NCBI GenBank assembly: GCA_027491195.1
Contig: JAIXWQ010000010.1
Location: forward strand, 87,759-151,758
DNA from: Cytophagaceae bacterium
GTDB taxonomy: Bacteria; Bacteroidota; Bacteroidia; Cytophagales; Spirosomataceae
DNA: 64,000 nt
Direction of reading: 5' to 3'
Notes under the pieces: model-generated
Database searches by the model: none
What the model saw: only the letters and a program-made list of their open reading frames with translations
What the model was told of the DNA's origin: nothing
Part shown: positions 25,257-34,233 of the stretch, in pieces
Layout: each line of letters starts with the position of its first letter
Numbering within the stretch: position 1 is the first letter of the stretch
Translations under genes and position numbers: made by a program

Positions 25257-28085
25257 ATGAAGAAAATTATTCTATCGGGTTTACTACTTTGTCTCTTGCA
25301 GCCTGCAATTGCACAACCTAAACCCACTCCATCAACACAAAAGGCGTCCGCTAGCCTTCCTATCCCTGAAAAGGTGACCGAAGCGGAAGGAATAACAGAA
25401 TACAAGCTAGCCAATGGCTTGAAGGTTTTATTATTCCCAGATCCTTCAAAGCAAACCATTACGGTGAACATCACCTATTTAGTTGGTTCTCGTCACGAGG
25501 GTTACGGTGAAACAGGTATGTCTCACTTATTAGAGCATATGGTGTTTAAAGGAACGAAAGAAAAACACAAGGAAGTAGCGAAAGAGATCTCTGACCACGG
25601 TGCTCAGTTCAACGGAACTACGTGGTTAGATCGTACAAACTACTTCGAAACTTTCGCAGCGACGGACGAAAATCTAGATTGGGCTTTAGATATGGAAGCT
25701 GATCGTATGATCAATTCTCGTATTGCTAAAAGCGAATTAGAAACCGAAATGACGGTTGTTCGTAATGAGTTCGAGCGTGGGGAGAATGATCCAGGAAGCG
25801 TATTAATGGAGCGTATCGTTTCTACCGCTTTCTTATGGCATAACTACGGTAACTCGACCATTGGAGCTCGTTCTGACATCGAAAAAGTGCCTATCGAGAA
25901 TTTACAGGCATATTACCGCAAGTATTACCAGCCAGATAACGCGGTATTACTAGTAGCGGGTAAATTCGATGCCATCAAAACATTGAAATTAATCAACGAG
26001 AAATTCGGTGTAATTCCTCGTCCTGAGCGTGTTTTAACTCCTACATTCACGGCTGAGCCTACCCAAGATGGAGAGAGAGATGTTACTTTACGTCGTGTGG
26101 GTGATGTGCAAGTAGTGGGTATGGCTTACCATATTCCATCTGGCTTACACCCTGACTATGTGGCGGTTGATGTCATGACTGACTTATTAACAGATGCGCC
26201 GTCTGGACGTTTATACAAGGCGTTGATCGATACGAAAAAAGCGAGTAGCCAGTTTGGCATGACTTTCCAATTGAAAGAACCGGGTCTTGTGTACTTCGGT
26301 TCAGAGGTATTAAAAGAGAAATCTGTTGATTCAGTTCGCAAGATCATGATTGAGACGATTGAGAATTTTGCCAAAACTCCTCCAACAAAAGAAGAGGTTG
26401 ATCGCATTAAGACTAAGGGAATCAAGAATATCGAGCTATTATTAAACAACGCACAGCGTGTAGGTGTAGGTCTTTCTGAATTCATCGCTCAAGGCGATTG
26501 GCGTTTATTATTCCATACACGTAATCAATTAGAGAAAATCACTCCAGCTGACATTCAACGTGTGGCTGCTGCTTATTTCAAATCATCAAATCGTACTTCT
26601 GGTACTTTCTATCCTACAGAAAAACCAGAGCGTGCTGAGATTCCTGAAGCGAAGGATGTTGCAACTATCCTAAAAGATTTCAAACCGAAAGCGGCTGTTA
26701 GCCAAGGAGAAGCGTTTGATCCGTCTCCAGCGAACATCGATGCACGTACGAAAACAGAGAAAATTGGTGGTGTTCAATTAGCGCTTTTATCTAAAAAGAC
26801 ACGTGGTAACTCAGTTTATGCACGTATGACTTTACGTTTTGGCGATGAAAAGTCGTTAATGGGTATGGCAACTGCTGCAGATTTAGCAGCAGATATGTTA
26901 ACTAAAGGTACAGCTAAGCATACTCGTCAACAATTCCAAGATGAATTAGACAAGTTAAAAGCACGTGTCTCAATCTCTGGAGGACCTACGCAAGCGAACA
27001 TTTCTATTGAGACAACGCGCGAAAATTTAATCCCTGCGATGAAATTAGTAGCTGAGGCATTAAAACAACCAGTATTCCCTTCGGATGAATTCGAGAAATT
27101 AAAACAAGAAAATTTAACGGCAATCGAAGGTCAAAAAAGTGAGCCGCAAGCAAAAGGTTCTGAGGCTTTGGGTCAACTAAGAGCTGGTCACTATGATAAG
27201 AAAGATGTTCGCTACCAGCCTACGATGGCAGAGCAAACAGCTAATTATGCCGCAGTAAAACTAGAAGAGTCTGTTAATTTCTACAAGAACTTCTATGGTG
27301 CATCTAATGCTACGTTCTCAGCAGTCGGTGATTTCGATGAGAAAGAAGTGAAGGATTTAATTGCAGCAGAATTTGGGAATTGGAAATCTCCAAAACCTTA
27401 CAAACGCATTGTAGATGAGTTTAAAGAAACAGGAGGAAAAGCGATTTCAATCGAGACACCTGATAAAGCAAATGCGTTCTTCTTAGCTTATCAACCGTTA
27501 AAGATTTCTGATAGCGACCCTAACTACGCAGCGCTAGAATTATCTAACTACATGTTAGGTGGTGGTAGTGGCTTGAGCTCTCGTTTAATGAACCGTATCC
27601 GTCAAAAAGATGGTTTATCTTATGGTGTTGGTTCACAATTCGTTGCTAGCCCATTAGATCAAAGCGGTGCATTTATCGGATATGCTATCTATGCTCCTGA
27701 GAACTTAGCAAAACTTGAGTCAGCTTTCAAAGAGGAAATCGAGAAAGTATTGAAAGAAGGTTTCACTCAAAAGGAAATCGATGAGGCTAAGAAATCTTGG
27801 TTACAATCTCGTCAAGTAACTCGTTCTCAAGACAACGCGTTAGTAGGAAGCTTAAATAGCAACTTATTCTTAGGCCGTAACATGAAGTGGTCAGAAGAGT
27901 TAGAGAACAAGATTAAGAGCTTAACTCCAGCACAAATTCAAGAGGCTACTCAGAAATCAATCGACTTATTGAAGATGTCCTTCATTAAAGCGGGTGACTA
28001 TGAAGGAGCTGCTAAAAAAATGGCTGAGAAAGCGAAGAATAGTACTTCAGAATCAGGAGCGATGGGTGGTGCGCCTAAGCAATAA
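25257..28085 (+). CDS. Secreted two-unit M16 metalloprotease (pitrilysin-like)
   Basis: 942 residues from the ATG at 25257, chosen because it gives a clean signal peptide (about 1-19, ending QPAIAQ); a TTG 75 bp upstream adds a second hydrophobic run. Unit 1 carries the zinc motif HLLEH in GMSHLLEHMVFKGT; unit 2 (about 490-900) has the fold but no HxxEH, which is usual for the inactive half. It is probably periplasmic and degrades peptides. The codon choice is unusually uniform, which suggests strong expression. A strong terminator follows the stop by 18 bp. Confidence 0.93.
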   Translation: MKKIILSGLLLCLLQPAIAQPKPTPSTQKASASLPIPEKVTEAEGITEYKLANGLKVLLFPDPSKQTITVNITYLVGSRHEGYGETGMSHLLEHMVFKGTKEKHKEVAKEISDHGAQFNGTTWLDRTNYFETFAATDENLDWALDMEADRMINSRIAKSELETEMTVVRNEFERGENDPGSVLMERIVSTAFLWHNYGNSTIGARSDIEKVPIENLQAYYRKYYQPDNAVLLVAGKFDAIKTLKLINEKFGVIPRPERVLTPTFTAEPTQDGERDVTLRRVGDVQVVGMAYHIPSGLHPDYVAVDVMTDLLTDAPSGRLYKALIDTKKASSQFGMTFQLKEPGLVYFGSEVLKEKSVDSVRKIMIETIENFAKTPPTKEEVDRIKTKGIKNIELLLNNAQRVGVGLSEFIAQGDWRLLFHTRNQLEKITPADIQRVAAAYFKSSNRTSGTFYPTEKPERAEIPEAKDVATILKDFKPKAAVSQGEAFDPSPANIDARTKTEKIGGVQLALLSKKTRGNSVYARMTLRFGDEKSLMGMATAADLAADMLTKGTAKHTRQQFQDELDKLKARVSISGGPTQANISIETTRENLIPAMKLVAEALKQPVFPSDEFEKLKQENLTAIEGQKSEPQAKGSEALGQLRAGHYDKKDVRYQPTMAEQTANYAAVKLEESVNFYKNFYGASNATFSAVGDFDEKEVKDLIAAEFGNWKSPKPYKRIVDEFKETGGKAISIETPDKANAFFLAYQPLKISDSDPNYAALELSNYMLGGGSGLSSRLMNRIRQKDGLSYGVGSQFVASPLDQSGAFIGYAIYAPENLAKLESAFKEEIEKVLKEGFTQKEIDEAKKSWLQSRQVTRSQDNALVGSLNSNLFLGRNMKWSEELENKIKSLTPAQIQEATQKSIDLLKMSFIKAGDYEGAAKKMAEKAKNSTSESGAMGGAPKQ

Positions 28086-28103
28086 TCCTTTCTGAAAGGA
28101 AAC

Positions 28104-28139
28104 AAAAAAGGGAGCTTCTTACGAAGCTCCCTTTTTTTA
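28104..28139. terminator. Bidirectional Rho-independent terminator
   Basis: 9-bp stem GGGAGCTTC / GAAGCTCCC with a TTAC loop, A-run on the left and T-run on the right. It serves the M16 protease on the plus strand and brxB on the minus strand. Confidence 0.92.
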
Positions 28140-28152
28140 TGACTAATTAATA

Positions 28153-28566
28153 TTAGCAGAATTCGTCAAAAACACCTTCTAAGTGTCCTGCAATCATATC
28201 TGCCGAACGACCCTCAATGTGGTGACGCTCTACAAAGTGAACTAATTCACCATCTTTAAACAAAGCGATAGATGGAGATGATGGAGGATAAGGAAGAGTA
28301 TACTCACGTGCTTTTTGAACTGCTTCTGGATCTACACCCGCAAAAACCGTTACTAATTGGTTTGGCTTTTTAGCTGAAGCTGCAACAGCATTTTTTACGC
28401 CTGGACGTGCTGTAGAAGCAGAACATCCACAAACTGAGTTAAAAAACACCAAGGTTGTACCTGGCTTAGCCATTACGTCTTCCACTTCTGAAGCTGACTT
28501 CAATTCTTGGAATCCTCCGGCCACGATATCCATCCGCATAGGATGTACTAAATGTTCTGGATACAT
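28153..28566 (-). CDS. BrxA/BrxB family bacilliredoxin
   Basis: 137 residues. The family CGC active site is at residues 46-48 (FFNSVCGCSASTARP), within a thioredoxin-like fold that ends VFDEFC. Bacilliredoxins remove bacillithiol from oxidised proteins in Firmicutes; Bacteroidota members occur with or without bacillithiol synthesis, so the low-molecular-weight thiol partner is uncertain. It follows the suf operon by 35 bp on the same strand and could be its last gene, in keeping with a redox or Fe-S stress role. Confidence 0.92.
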   Translation of the reverse strand: MYPEHLVHPMRMDIVAGGFQELKSASEVEDVMAKPGTTLVFFNSVCGCSASTARPGVKNAVAASAKKPNQLVTVFAGVDPEAVQKAREYTLPYPPSSPSIALFKDGELVHFVERHHIEGRSADMIAGHLEGVFDEFC

Positions 28567-28601
28567 ATATGTTCTATTTATATTTATTTGTGATAACGCT
28601 A

Positions 28602-28931
28602 TTACATAAATCCAAGTTCCAACTTGGCCACTTCTGACATCATATCTTGCTCATAAGGTGGGTCAAAAGTCAATTCAACTGAAACCTCTGCAATTCCTTC
28701 AATTTCTCTAACCGCCTTTTCAATGTCCACAGGAATGCTTTCAGCTGAAGGACAGGAAGGGGATGTTAAAGTCATTAAGATGTACACATTATTCACCGGG
28801 AAAATCTTGATTTCATAGATTAATCCGAGTTCGTATACATCGACAGGAATTTCTGGGTCATAGACGGTCTTAATCGCCTTAACTACCTTTTCCTTTAATT
28901 CTACCTCATTCATTTGACTTGAATTTTCCAT
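28602..28931 (-). CDS. sufT: SufT-type Fe-S assembly protein (MIP18/DUF59 family)
   Basis: 109 residues from the ATG at 28931; an upstream reading starting inside sufE is less likely. The DUF59 core VVKAIKTVYDPEIPVDVYELGLIYEI and the LTSPSCPSAESIP loop with its conserved Cys are present. Such proteins help mature Fe-S enzymes. In Bacteroidota the gene usually closes the suf operon, as it does here, 13 bp after sufE. Confidence 0.88.
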   Translation of the reverse strand: MENSSQMNEVELKEKVVKAIKTVYDPEIPVDVYELGLIYEIKIFPVNNVYILMTLTSPSCPSAESIPVDIEKAVREIEGIAEVSVELTFDPPYEQDMMSEVAKLELGFM

Positions 28932-28944
28932 TTTAAATAATCGC

Positions 28945-29361
28945 TTAAGAGAAGGCCAAAGCATAATGTTGCATTTGTTTTACCATGGAAACTAATCCAT
29001 TAGATCGAGTTTGAGCTAAATGCTGACTCATTCCAATTTGATCAATAAAATATAAATCAGCCGCAAGAATCTCTGCTGGCGTGTGATTAGACAATACCCG
29101 AATCAACATCGAGATCATTCCTTTCACGATAATTGCCTCAGAATCGGCTTGAAACACGACTAAATCGCCTTGTTTTTCTGCATGCAACCAGACACGGCTT
29201 TGGCAGCCCTTAATCACATTTTCTTCCGTCTTATAAGCATCCGACATAGGCGCTAACTTCTTGCCTAGGTCAATCAAATACTCATATTTATCCGCCCAGT
29301 CCTCGAAAAGACCAAACTCCTCAATTAATTCTTCTTGAATATCGTTTATCGCCTGTCCCAT
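28945..29361 (-). CDS. sufE: Cysteine desulfuration protein SufE
   Basis: 138 residues. The sulfur-accepting Cys lies in ENVIKGCQSRVWL, and LIDLGKKLAPM precedes it as in the family. SufE takes persulfide sulfur from SufS and passes it to the SufBCD scaffold. Its ATG directly abuts the sufS stop. Confidence 0.93.
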   Translation of the reverse strand: MGQAINDIQEELIEEFGLFEDWADKYEYLIDLGKKLAPMSDAYKTEENVIKGCQSRVWLHAEKQGDLVVFQADSEAIIVKGMISMLIRVLSNHTPAEILAADLYFIDQIGMSQHLAQTRSNGLVSMVKQMQHYALAFS

Positions 29362-30588
29362 TTATTGTAACATTTGTAAAGTCTTCTCTAAGCATAAAAC
29401 AAAGCGATCAATCTCCTCGAATGTATTGTAGAACGAGAAGGAGGCGCGACAAGTTCCCACCAAATCATAGCGCTGCATCAAAGGCTGTGCACAGTGATGG
29501 CCCGTACGAATCGCAATGCCAAATTTATCTAACAATACACCGATATCCTGTGGGTGAACGCCGTCCACCACAAAAGAAATAACCGCAATCTTTTCTGGGG
29601 CTGTACCCACTATCTTTAATCCTGGAATGGATTGTAATTTCTCCGTTGCATAGGCTAATAATGCCTCTTCCTGAGCCGCAAGCGCCTCTGCTGGAATGGC
29701 TTGGACGTAATCCAAAGCAGCACCGAAAGCAATTACATCCGCTATATTTGGCGTTCCTGCCTCGAATTTATAAGGTAATTCATTGTAGGTTGTTCCACTG
29801 AAACTCACCTCTTTGATCATCTCCCCGCCTCCTTGGTAAGGTGGCATGGCCTCTAAAAGTACGCGCTTTCCATACAACACGCCCACGCCCGTCGGACCAA
29901 ACAACTTGTGTGCTGAAAAAACAAAGAAATCTAGATCCAAGGCTTGCACGTCTACCGCTAAATGAGCGACAGATTGCGCACCGTCGATTAGGACTTTAGC
30001 TCCAACCGCGTGTGCTAAAGAAATGATTTCTGCAATCGGATTAATGGTTCCAATCGCATTAGATACGTGGTTGACAGCAACAAGCTTTACTTTGGGATTC
30101 AATAATCCTTTTAAAGCTTCAATGTCTAGAACACCTTCATCACTCACCGGAATCACCTTAATCTCTGCCCCTTTCTCCTCCGCAATCATTTGCCAAGGCA
30201 CAATGTTCGAGTGGTGTTCTAGGTTAGAAACAATGATTTGATCCCCTTTTCCCACATTTGCTCGACCAAAAGTCTGAGCAACTAAATTAATTCCCGCTGT
30301 GGTTCCAGAGGTGAAGATAATTTGGTCAGTAGAGGGTGAGTTTAAGAAAGCAGCTAGCTTCTTTCGCGTTAATTCGTAAGAAGTTGTAGCGCGTTCTGCC
30401 AAGGTGTGAATACCTCGGTGAATATTCGCATTATCCTGCTCATAATAAGCGGTAAGCGCATCCATAACGGCTTTGGGCTTCTGTGTGGTCGCCGCATTAT
30501 CAAAATAAACCAAAGGCGCTTTGTTTACCTGCTGATGTAAAACAGGGAAATCCGCTCTAATTTGATCTATATTCAATTTTTCCGCCAT
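29362..30588 (-). CDS. sufS: Cysteine desulfurase SufS
   Basis: 408 residues. Group II desulfurase: the PLP lysine is in FFVFSAHKLFGPTGVGVLYG and the catalytic Cys in AIRTGHHCAQPLMQRY. It removes sulfur from cysteine to make Ala and an enzyme-bound persulfide. It lies between sufD (2 bp away) and sufE. Confidence 0.95.
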   Translation of the reverse strand: MAEKLNIDQIRADFPVLHQQVNKAPLVYFDNAATTQKPKAVMDALTAYYEQDNANIHRGIHTLAERATTSYELTRKKLAAFLNSPSTDQIIFTSGTTAGINLVAQTFGRANVGKGDQIIVSNLEHHSNIVPWQMIAEEKGAEIKVIPVSDEGVLDIEALKGLLNPKVKLVAVNHVSNAIGTINPIAEIISLAHAVGAKVLIDGAQSVAHLAVDVQALDLDFFVFSAHKLFGPTGVGVLYGKRVLLEAMPPYQGGGEMIKEVSFSGTTYNELPYKFEAGTPNIADVIAFGAALDYVQAIPAEALAAQEEALLAYATEKLQSIPGLKIVGTAPEKIAVISFVVDGVHPQDIGVLLDKFGIAIRTGHHCAQPLMQRYDLVGTCRASFSFYNTFEEIDRFVLCLEKTLQMLQ

Positions 30589-30590
30589 GA

Positions 30591-31802
30591 TTATATCGCT
30601 AAGGAAGTCTGGATTTTTGAAATAATTTTATCTGTCAAACGCAATTTCGTCTCCTCATGCGTCACGCGATCAATCACTTCTTGAACAAAGGCTAGTAACA
30701 ATAAAGTTCGTGCATTCGCTAAAGAAATACCTCTTGAACGTAAATAGAACAAGGCTTCCTCATTCAATTGACCGGTAGTCGTTCCATGTGAACACTTCAC
30801 ATCATCCGCCCAAATCTCCAATTGAGGTTTCGTATTCATTGTTGCTCTAGTAGAGGCAAGAACGTTTTTACAGCTTTGGAAAGCATTCGTCTTTTGTGCA
30901 TCTGGACGCACAAAAATCTTTCCATTAAACACTCCGGTTGCATTCCCCATCAACACGCCTTTGTATAATTCATTCGACTCTGAATTAGGCTTGCGATGAT
31001 CCACTACCGTGTGAGAATCCATTAACTGGTTCTCTCCTGGCACATAAAGTCCATTCAGGTTAGATACTACATGTTCCCCATCGCTGTAGAAATGCAGGTT
31101 ATTTCGCAAATATTCGGCGTTCAGAGAGAAGGTGAATAAATCCACTTGACTATCAGAAAGCTGCGTAATGAAGGTATGATCGATGTGAGAGGTATTTGCC
31201 GCTAAATCTTGTTCCTTCACATAGGTCAAGTTCGCCTTTTCACTCACATAAATTTCTTGTACAAAATTAGATAACACCTCGGCTGATCCCTCCTTCGTAA
31301 AGGCGCGTTCAATCAAGGTTAAGGTAGCATCTGCTTCTAAGAAAACGATTAATCGGCTTTGAATAGCGGACGCTTTTGACGCAGATACGATGAAATCATG
31401 TGTGATGGCTTGAACTACTGAAACGCCTGCCTTCACCCATAATACCTGAGTATTAGCCACCAAAGCCGTATTTAAATCATACAAAGAGTTCTGATCTAAA
31501 ATAGGACGGCGTTGCTCCCATTTCGCAGCAAGTGCTGGATTAGAAGCTAAAAATGCATCGAAAGAGATGAATTCAACTCCGGCAGGCAAGGAACCCTGGA
31601 AAGTGGTGTTGCCATTTTGAGTTTGCAAACTAGCCGTTGAGGACTCATGTAAGGAAGCGGGAGTCCAATCTAGGTCTTTTTCATTCCAAGACTTCAAGGA
31701 CGCATACTTCCATTCTTCCCATTTATTGGTGGGAAAACCTTTGGCCTTAAAACGCTCTAATGCCTCCTTTTGAGTCGCTGAGCTTAATTCTGTATACAAC
31801 AT
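30591..31802 (-). CDS. sufD: Fe-S cluster assembly protein SufD
   Basis: 403 residues. The C-terminal beta-helix region has the SufB/D signature SHTVVDHRKPNSESNELYKGVL and VKCSHGTTTGQL with the family His/Cys pair. The N-terminal DLDWTPASLHE and the lack of SufB's Cys-rich N-terminus support SufD rather than SufB. SufD pairs with SufB and SufC as the scaffold; sufB itself is not in this operon. Confidence 0.92.
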   Translation of the reverse strand: MLYTELSSATQKEALERFKAKGFPTNKWEEWKYASLKSWNEKDLDWTPASLHESSTASLQTQNGNTTFQGSLPAGVEFISFDAFLASNPALAAKWEQRRPILDQNSLYDLNTALVANTQVLWVKAGVSVVQAITHDFIVSASKASAIQSRLIVFLEADATLTLIERAFTKEGSAEVLSNFVQEIYVSEKANLTYVKEQDLAANTSHIDHTFITQLSDSQVDLFTFSLNAEYLRNNLHFYSDGEHVVSNLNGLYVPGENQLMDSHTVVDHRKPNSESNELYKGVLMGNATGVFNGKIFVRPDAQKTNAFQSCKNVLASTRATMNTKPQLEIWADDVKCSHGTTTGQLNEEALFYLRSRGISLANARTLLLLAFVQEVIDRVTHEETKLRLTDKIISKIQTSLAI

Positions 31803-31803
31803 C

Positions 31804-32556
31804 TTATTCTCCTAAAGCTGAAATGATCCAATCGTATCCGCGCTCCTCTAATTCAAGCGCTAATTCTTTTCCTCCTGATTTCACGATTTTTCCTTTGTAC
31901 AATACGTGTACAAAATCGGGTACGATGTAGTCCAAAAGGCGTTGGTAGTGAGTTACTACAATCGTCGCATTATCTGGGGATTTCAATTTATTCACTCCTT
32001 CTGCCACGATACGTAATGCATCGATGTCAAGTCCAGAGTCAGTTTCGTCCAAAATAGCCAACTTAGGTTCTAACACCGCCATTTGGAAAATTTCATTTCT
32101 TTTTTTCTCACCACCAGAGAAACCTTCGTTTAAGGCACGAGACAATAAACTTTGGTCAATATTCACATAGCTCATCTTTTCTTTGAACATCTTCAAAAAC
32201 TGAACAGCGTCCAAAGCTTCTTCCCCACGGTACTTCCGAATTTCATTTACCGCCGACTTCATAAAGTTCGTCGTCGATACACCCGGAATTTCTACTGGGT
32301 ATTGAAAAGCAAGGAATAAACCTTCTGCGGCACGTTCTTCAGGAGCCAGATCTAATAAATCCTTACCCAAAAAGTCAACTGAACCACCTGTTACCTCATA
32401 ATCCTCACGTCCGGCTAAAACAGACGCTAAAGTTGATTTACCTGAACCATTCGGTCCCATGATCGCGTGAACTTCTCCCGCTTTGATCTCTAAATTAATC
32501 CCCTTCAAGATTTCCTTCTCCCCTATTCTTGCTTGTAAATTCTTTATTGAAAGCAT
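31804..32556 (-). CDS. sufC: Fe-S cluster assembly ATPase SufC
   Basis: 250 residues from the ATG at 32556, the normal length. ABC ATPase with Walker A GPNGSGKSTL, the signature NEGFSGGEKKRNEI and Walker B LAILDETDSGLD. It powers remodelling of the SufB-SufD scaffold. The first gene of the operon here, directly preceded by its own promoter; 19 extra upstream codons run towards that promoter and are not family sequence. Confidence 0.95.
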   Translation of the reverse strand: MLSIKNLQARIGEKEILKGINLEIKAGEVHAIMGPNGSGKSTLASVLAGREDYEVTGGSVDFLGKDLLDLAPEERAAEGLFLAFQYPVEIPGVSTTNFMKSAVNEIRKYRGEEALDAVQFLKMFKEKMSYVNIDQSLLSRALNEGFSGGEKKRNEIFQMAVLEPKLAILDETDSGLDIDALRIVAEGVNKLKSPDNATIVVTHYQRLLDYIVPDFVHVLYKGKIVKSGGKELALELEERGYDWIISALGE

Positions 32557-32598
32557 GGTATGTGTTTTTAATCTGGCTATTTTACTCCAATTGAAACA

Positions 32599-32606
32599 CA
32601 AAATTA
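32599..32606 (-). promoter_or_regulatory. -7 promoter element for the sufC operon
   Basis: Minus-strand TAATTTTG, an exact TAnnTTTG match, 42 nt before the sufC ATG. The palindrome at 32633-32657 lies 26 bp upstream of it, roughly where the -33 region would be bounded. Confidence 0.62.
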
Positions 32607-32632
32607 AGGCCAATGGTTTTGAAAAACTAGAC

Positions 32633-32657
32633 TTTATTTAGATTCACTCTAAATAAA
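32633..32657. promoter_or_regulatory. Candidate operator between sufC and iscA
   Basis: Perfect inverted repeat TTTATTTAGA / TCTAAATAAA with a 5-bp spacer, placed midway between the divergent promoters of the suf operon and the IscA-type gene. A metal- or redox-sensing repressor such as a Fur-family protein is an attractive but unproven ligand. Confidence 0.6.
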
Positions 32658-32681
32658 TGATTTTTTTAGGGAATTTTTTCT

Positions 32682-32689
32682 TATTTTTG
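32682..32689 (+). promoter_or_regulatory. -7 promoter element for the IscA-type gene
   Basis: TATTTTTG, a TAnnTTTG match, 29 nt before the ATG at 32719. It shows that the GTG at 32689 is not the start. Confidence 0.62.
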
Positions 32690-32718
32690 TGTCGGAAATT
32701 CATCAAAATACTACCAAC

Positions 32719-33045
32719 ATGATCTCGATATCAGATTTAGCAGCCAATAGAATTAAAGAATTGCGTTCTAAAGAAGGTTTAACGGAGGAATTTAACATCC
32801 GCGTGGCTGTAGAAGGTGGCGGTTGCTCTGGCTTGATGTATAATTTGGATTTCGCAGCAGAGCCTCAAGCTAACGATATGATTTTCGAAGATAAAGGGGT
32901 GAAAGTAATGGTAGACAAAAAATCCATTCTTTACCTGGCAGGCACTGAACTAGATTTTTCAGATGGCCTAAATGGCAAAGGTTTCCAATTCAAAAACCCG
33001 AACGCAAGTCGTACTTGTGGATGTGGAGAAAGTTTCTCTATCTAA
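32719..33045 (+). CDS. HesB/IscA-type Fe-S carrier protein
   Basis: 108 residues from the ATG at 32719. The three A-type carrier cysteines are present: one in EGGGCSGLMY and two in TCGCGESFSI at the C-terminus. It transports Fe-S clusters from the SUF scaffold to target enzymes. SufA, ErpA and IscA cannot be told apart by sequence here; position opposite sufC suggests a SufA-like role. Its last 8 bp overlap the convergent maf gene. Confidence 0.9.
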   Translation: MISISDLAANRIKELRSKEGLTEEFNIRVAVEGGGCSGLMYNLDFAAEPQANDMIFEDKGVKVMVDKKSILYLAGTELDFSDGLNGKGFQFKNPNASRTCGCGESFSI

Positions 33046-33646
33046 TTAATAGTTGTTTTCCGTCTAGAATATACGGTTTCATCAATTGATAAACCTCATA
33101 GATGGGTAGACCCATCACCGTGTAGAATGATCCTTGAATGGATTCAATCCCTACCATTCCTAGGTAGTCTTGGACACCATAAGAACCAGCTTTGTCCATA
33201 CAAGAACCCTCTCTGACATAAAAATCAATTTCCCATTCTTCGAAAGTTCTGAATTTAACTAGAGCTGAATCCGCTTTCGTAAACAAGCCTTGAGGCGTGT
33301 GCAAAGCAATCCCAGTCACCACTTCATGCGTTTTACCCGATAGTTTTTGAAGCATTTGAATGGCTTCCGATTTATCTGATGGCTTGTTTAATATCTCATT
33401 TTCAAGAATTACCACGGTATCCGCCGCTAAAACCAAGGTCGTTGGAGAAATCCGAGCTAGTTCACTCGCTTTTCTTTCTGCCAAATGCACAGGCACCTTT
33501 TGTGGTTTCATAGCAGCATCGAACGACTCATCCACATCGCTTGGCAACACCGAAAATTCAAAACCCGCATTACGAAGAATCTCTTTTCTACGAGGGGAAT
33601 TAGAAGCTAGGACAAATGGATATTGGAGGGATAAGGAATTCTGCAT
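33038..33646 (-). CDS. Maf-like nucleotide pyrophosphatase
   Basis: 202 residues from the ATG at 33646. Maf signatures: FVLASNSPRRKEIL, VLAADTVV with the catalytic Asp, LSGKTHEVVTGIA and the YGVQDYLG segment. Maf proteins hydrolyse dTTP, UTP or modified nucleotides to their monophosphates. This form resembles the dTTP/UTP (YhdE) group. It converges on the IscA-type gene. Confidence 0.92.
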   Translation of the reverse strand: MQNSLSLQYPFVLASNSPRRKEILRNAGFEFSVLPSDVDESFDAAMKPQKVPVHLAERKASELARISPTTLVLAADTVVILENEILNKPSDKSEAIQMLQKLSGKTHEVVTGIALHTPQGLFTKADSALVKFRTFEEWEIDFYVREGSCMDKAGSYGVQDYLGMVGIESIQGSFYTVMGLPIYEVYQLMKPYILDGKQLLIR

Positions 33647-33716
33647 GTTCAAAAATAGGTCAAAAATTAAAATTTTCAGGATTTAACAATAATTTAATTT
33701 TAATTCACTTGCATTT

Positions 33717-33730
33717 AATGTAATTACATT
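33717..33730. promoter_or_regulatory. Candidate MarR operator
   Basis: Perfect 14-bp palindrome AATGTAATTACATT directly abutting the marR promoter element at 33731. Position and size fit an autoregulatory MarR site; binding is inferred. Confidence 0.6.
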
Positions 33731-33738
33731 TAATTTTG
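33731..33738 (+). promoter_or_regulatory. -7 promoter element for marR-yceI
   Basis: TAATTTTG, an exact TAnnTTTG match, 18 nt before the marR ATG. Confidence 0.68.
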
Positions 33739-33756
33739 CTACATCAAATTTTAGTC

Positions 33757-34221
33757 ATGGGTATTTCCGAGGATTTAAAACAAAGTAATTTTCAATCAGA
33801 GTCCCAAAAAGCCATTGTCAACGCGATCTACACAGGAAACTGGATTGTTCAGCAACAACAAGAGCTTTTGAAGCCTTTTGGCCTTACCGTGCAACAATAT
33901 AATGTTCTACGGATTTTAAAAGGACAACAAGGCAACCCGATGACCGTTCTAGCCATTACGGAACGCATGTTAGATAAAATGTCGAACGCATCTCGCCTAG
34001 TTGACAAATTGCTCGAAAAAAAATTAGTCCTTCGACGCGAATGTCCCAAAGATCGAAGGGCAGTGGATATCTTAATTTTACCTGCTGGATTAGACTTATT
34101 AAAAGAAGTAGACCAAGTTCAACAAGATTGGGGAAAACATTTCGATGCTTTAGGCGTTAAGAGACTCGAAGAAATGAACCAACTTTTGGACGAATTTAGA
34201 ACCGTATTTTCTCACAATTAA
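33757..34221 (+). CDS. MarR family transcriptional regulator
   Basis: 154 residues from the ATG at 33757, placed 18 nt after the promoter. The winged-helix core is VQQYNVLRILKGQQGNPMTVLAI, then a recognition helix MSNASRLVDKLLEKKLVLRRECPKDRRAVDILI with the DRR wing of MarR proteins. A single Cys (RECPKD) sits in the wing, possibly redox-active. It is followed by yceI after 12 bp, and a palindrome overlaps the promoter region, so it probably controls itself and yceI. Confidence 0.9.
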   Translation: MGISEDLKQSNFQSESQKAIVNAIYTGNWIVQQQQELLKPFGLTVQQYNVLRILKGQQGNPMTVLAITERMLDKMSNASRLVDKLLEKKLVLRRECPKDRRAVDILILPAGLDLLKEVDQVQQDWGKHFDALGVKRLEEMNQLLDEFRTVFSHN

Positions 34222-34233
34222 ACAATAAATTAT

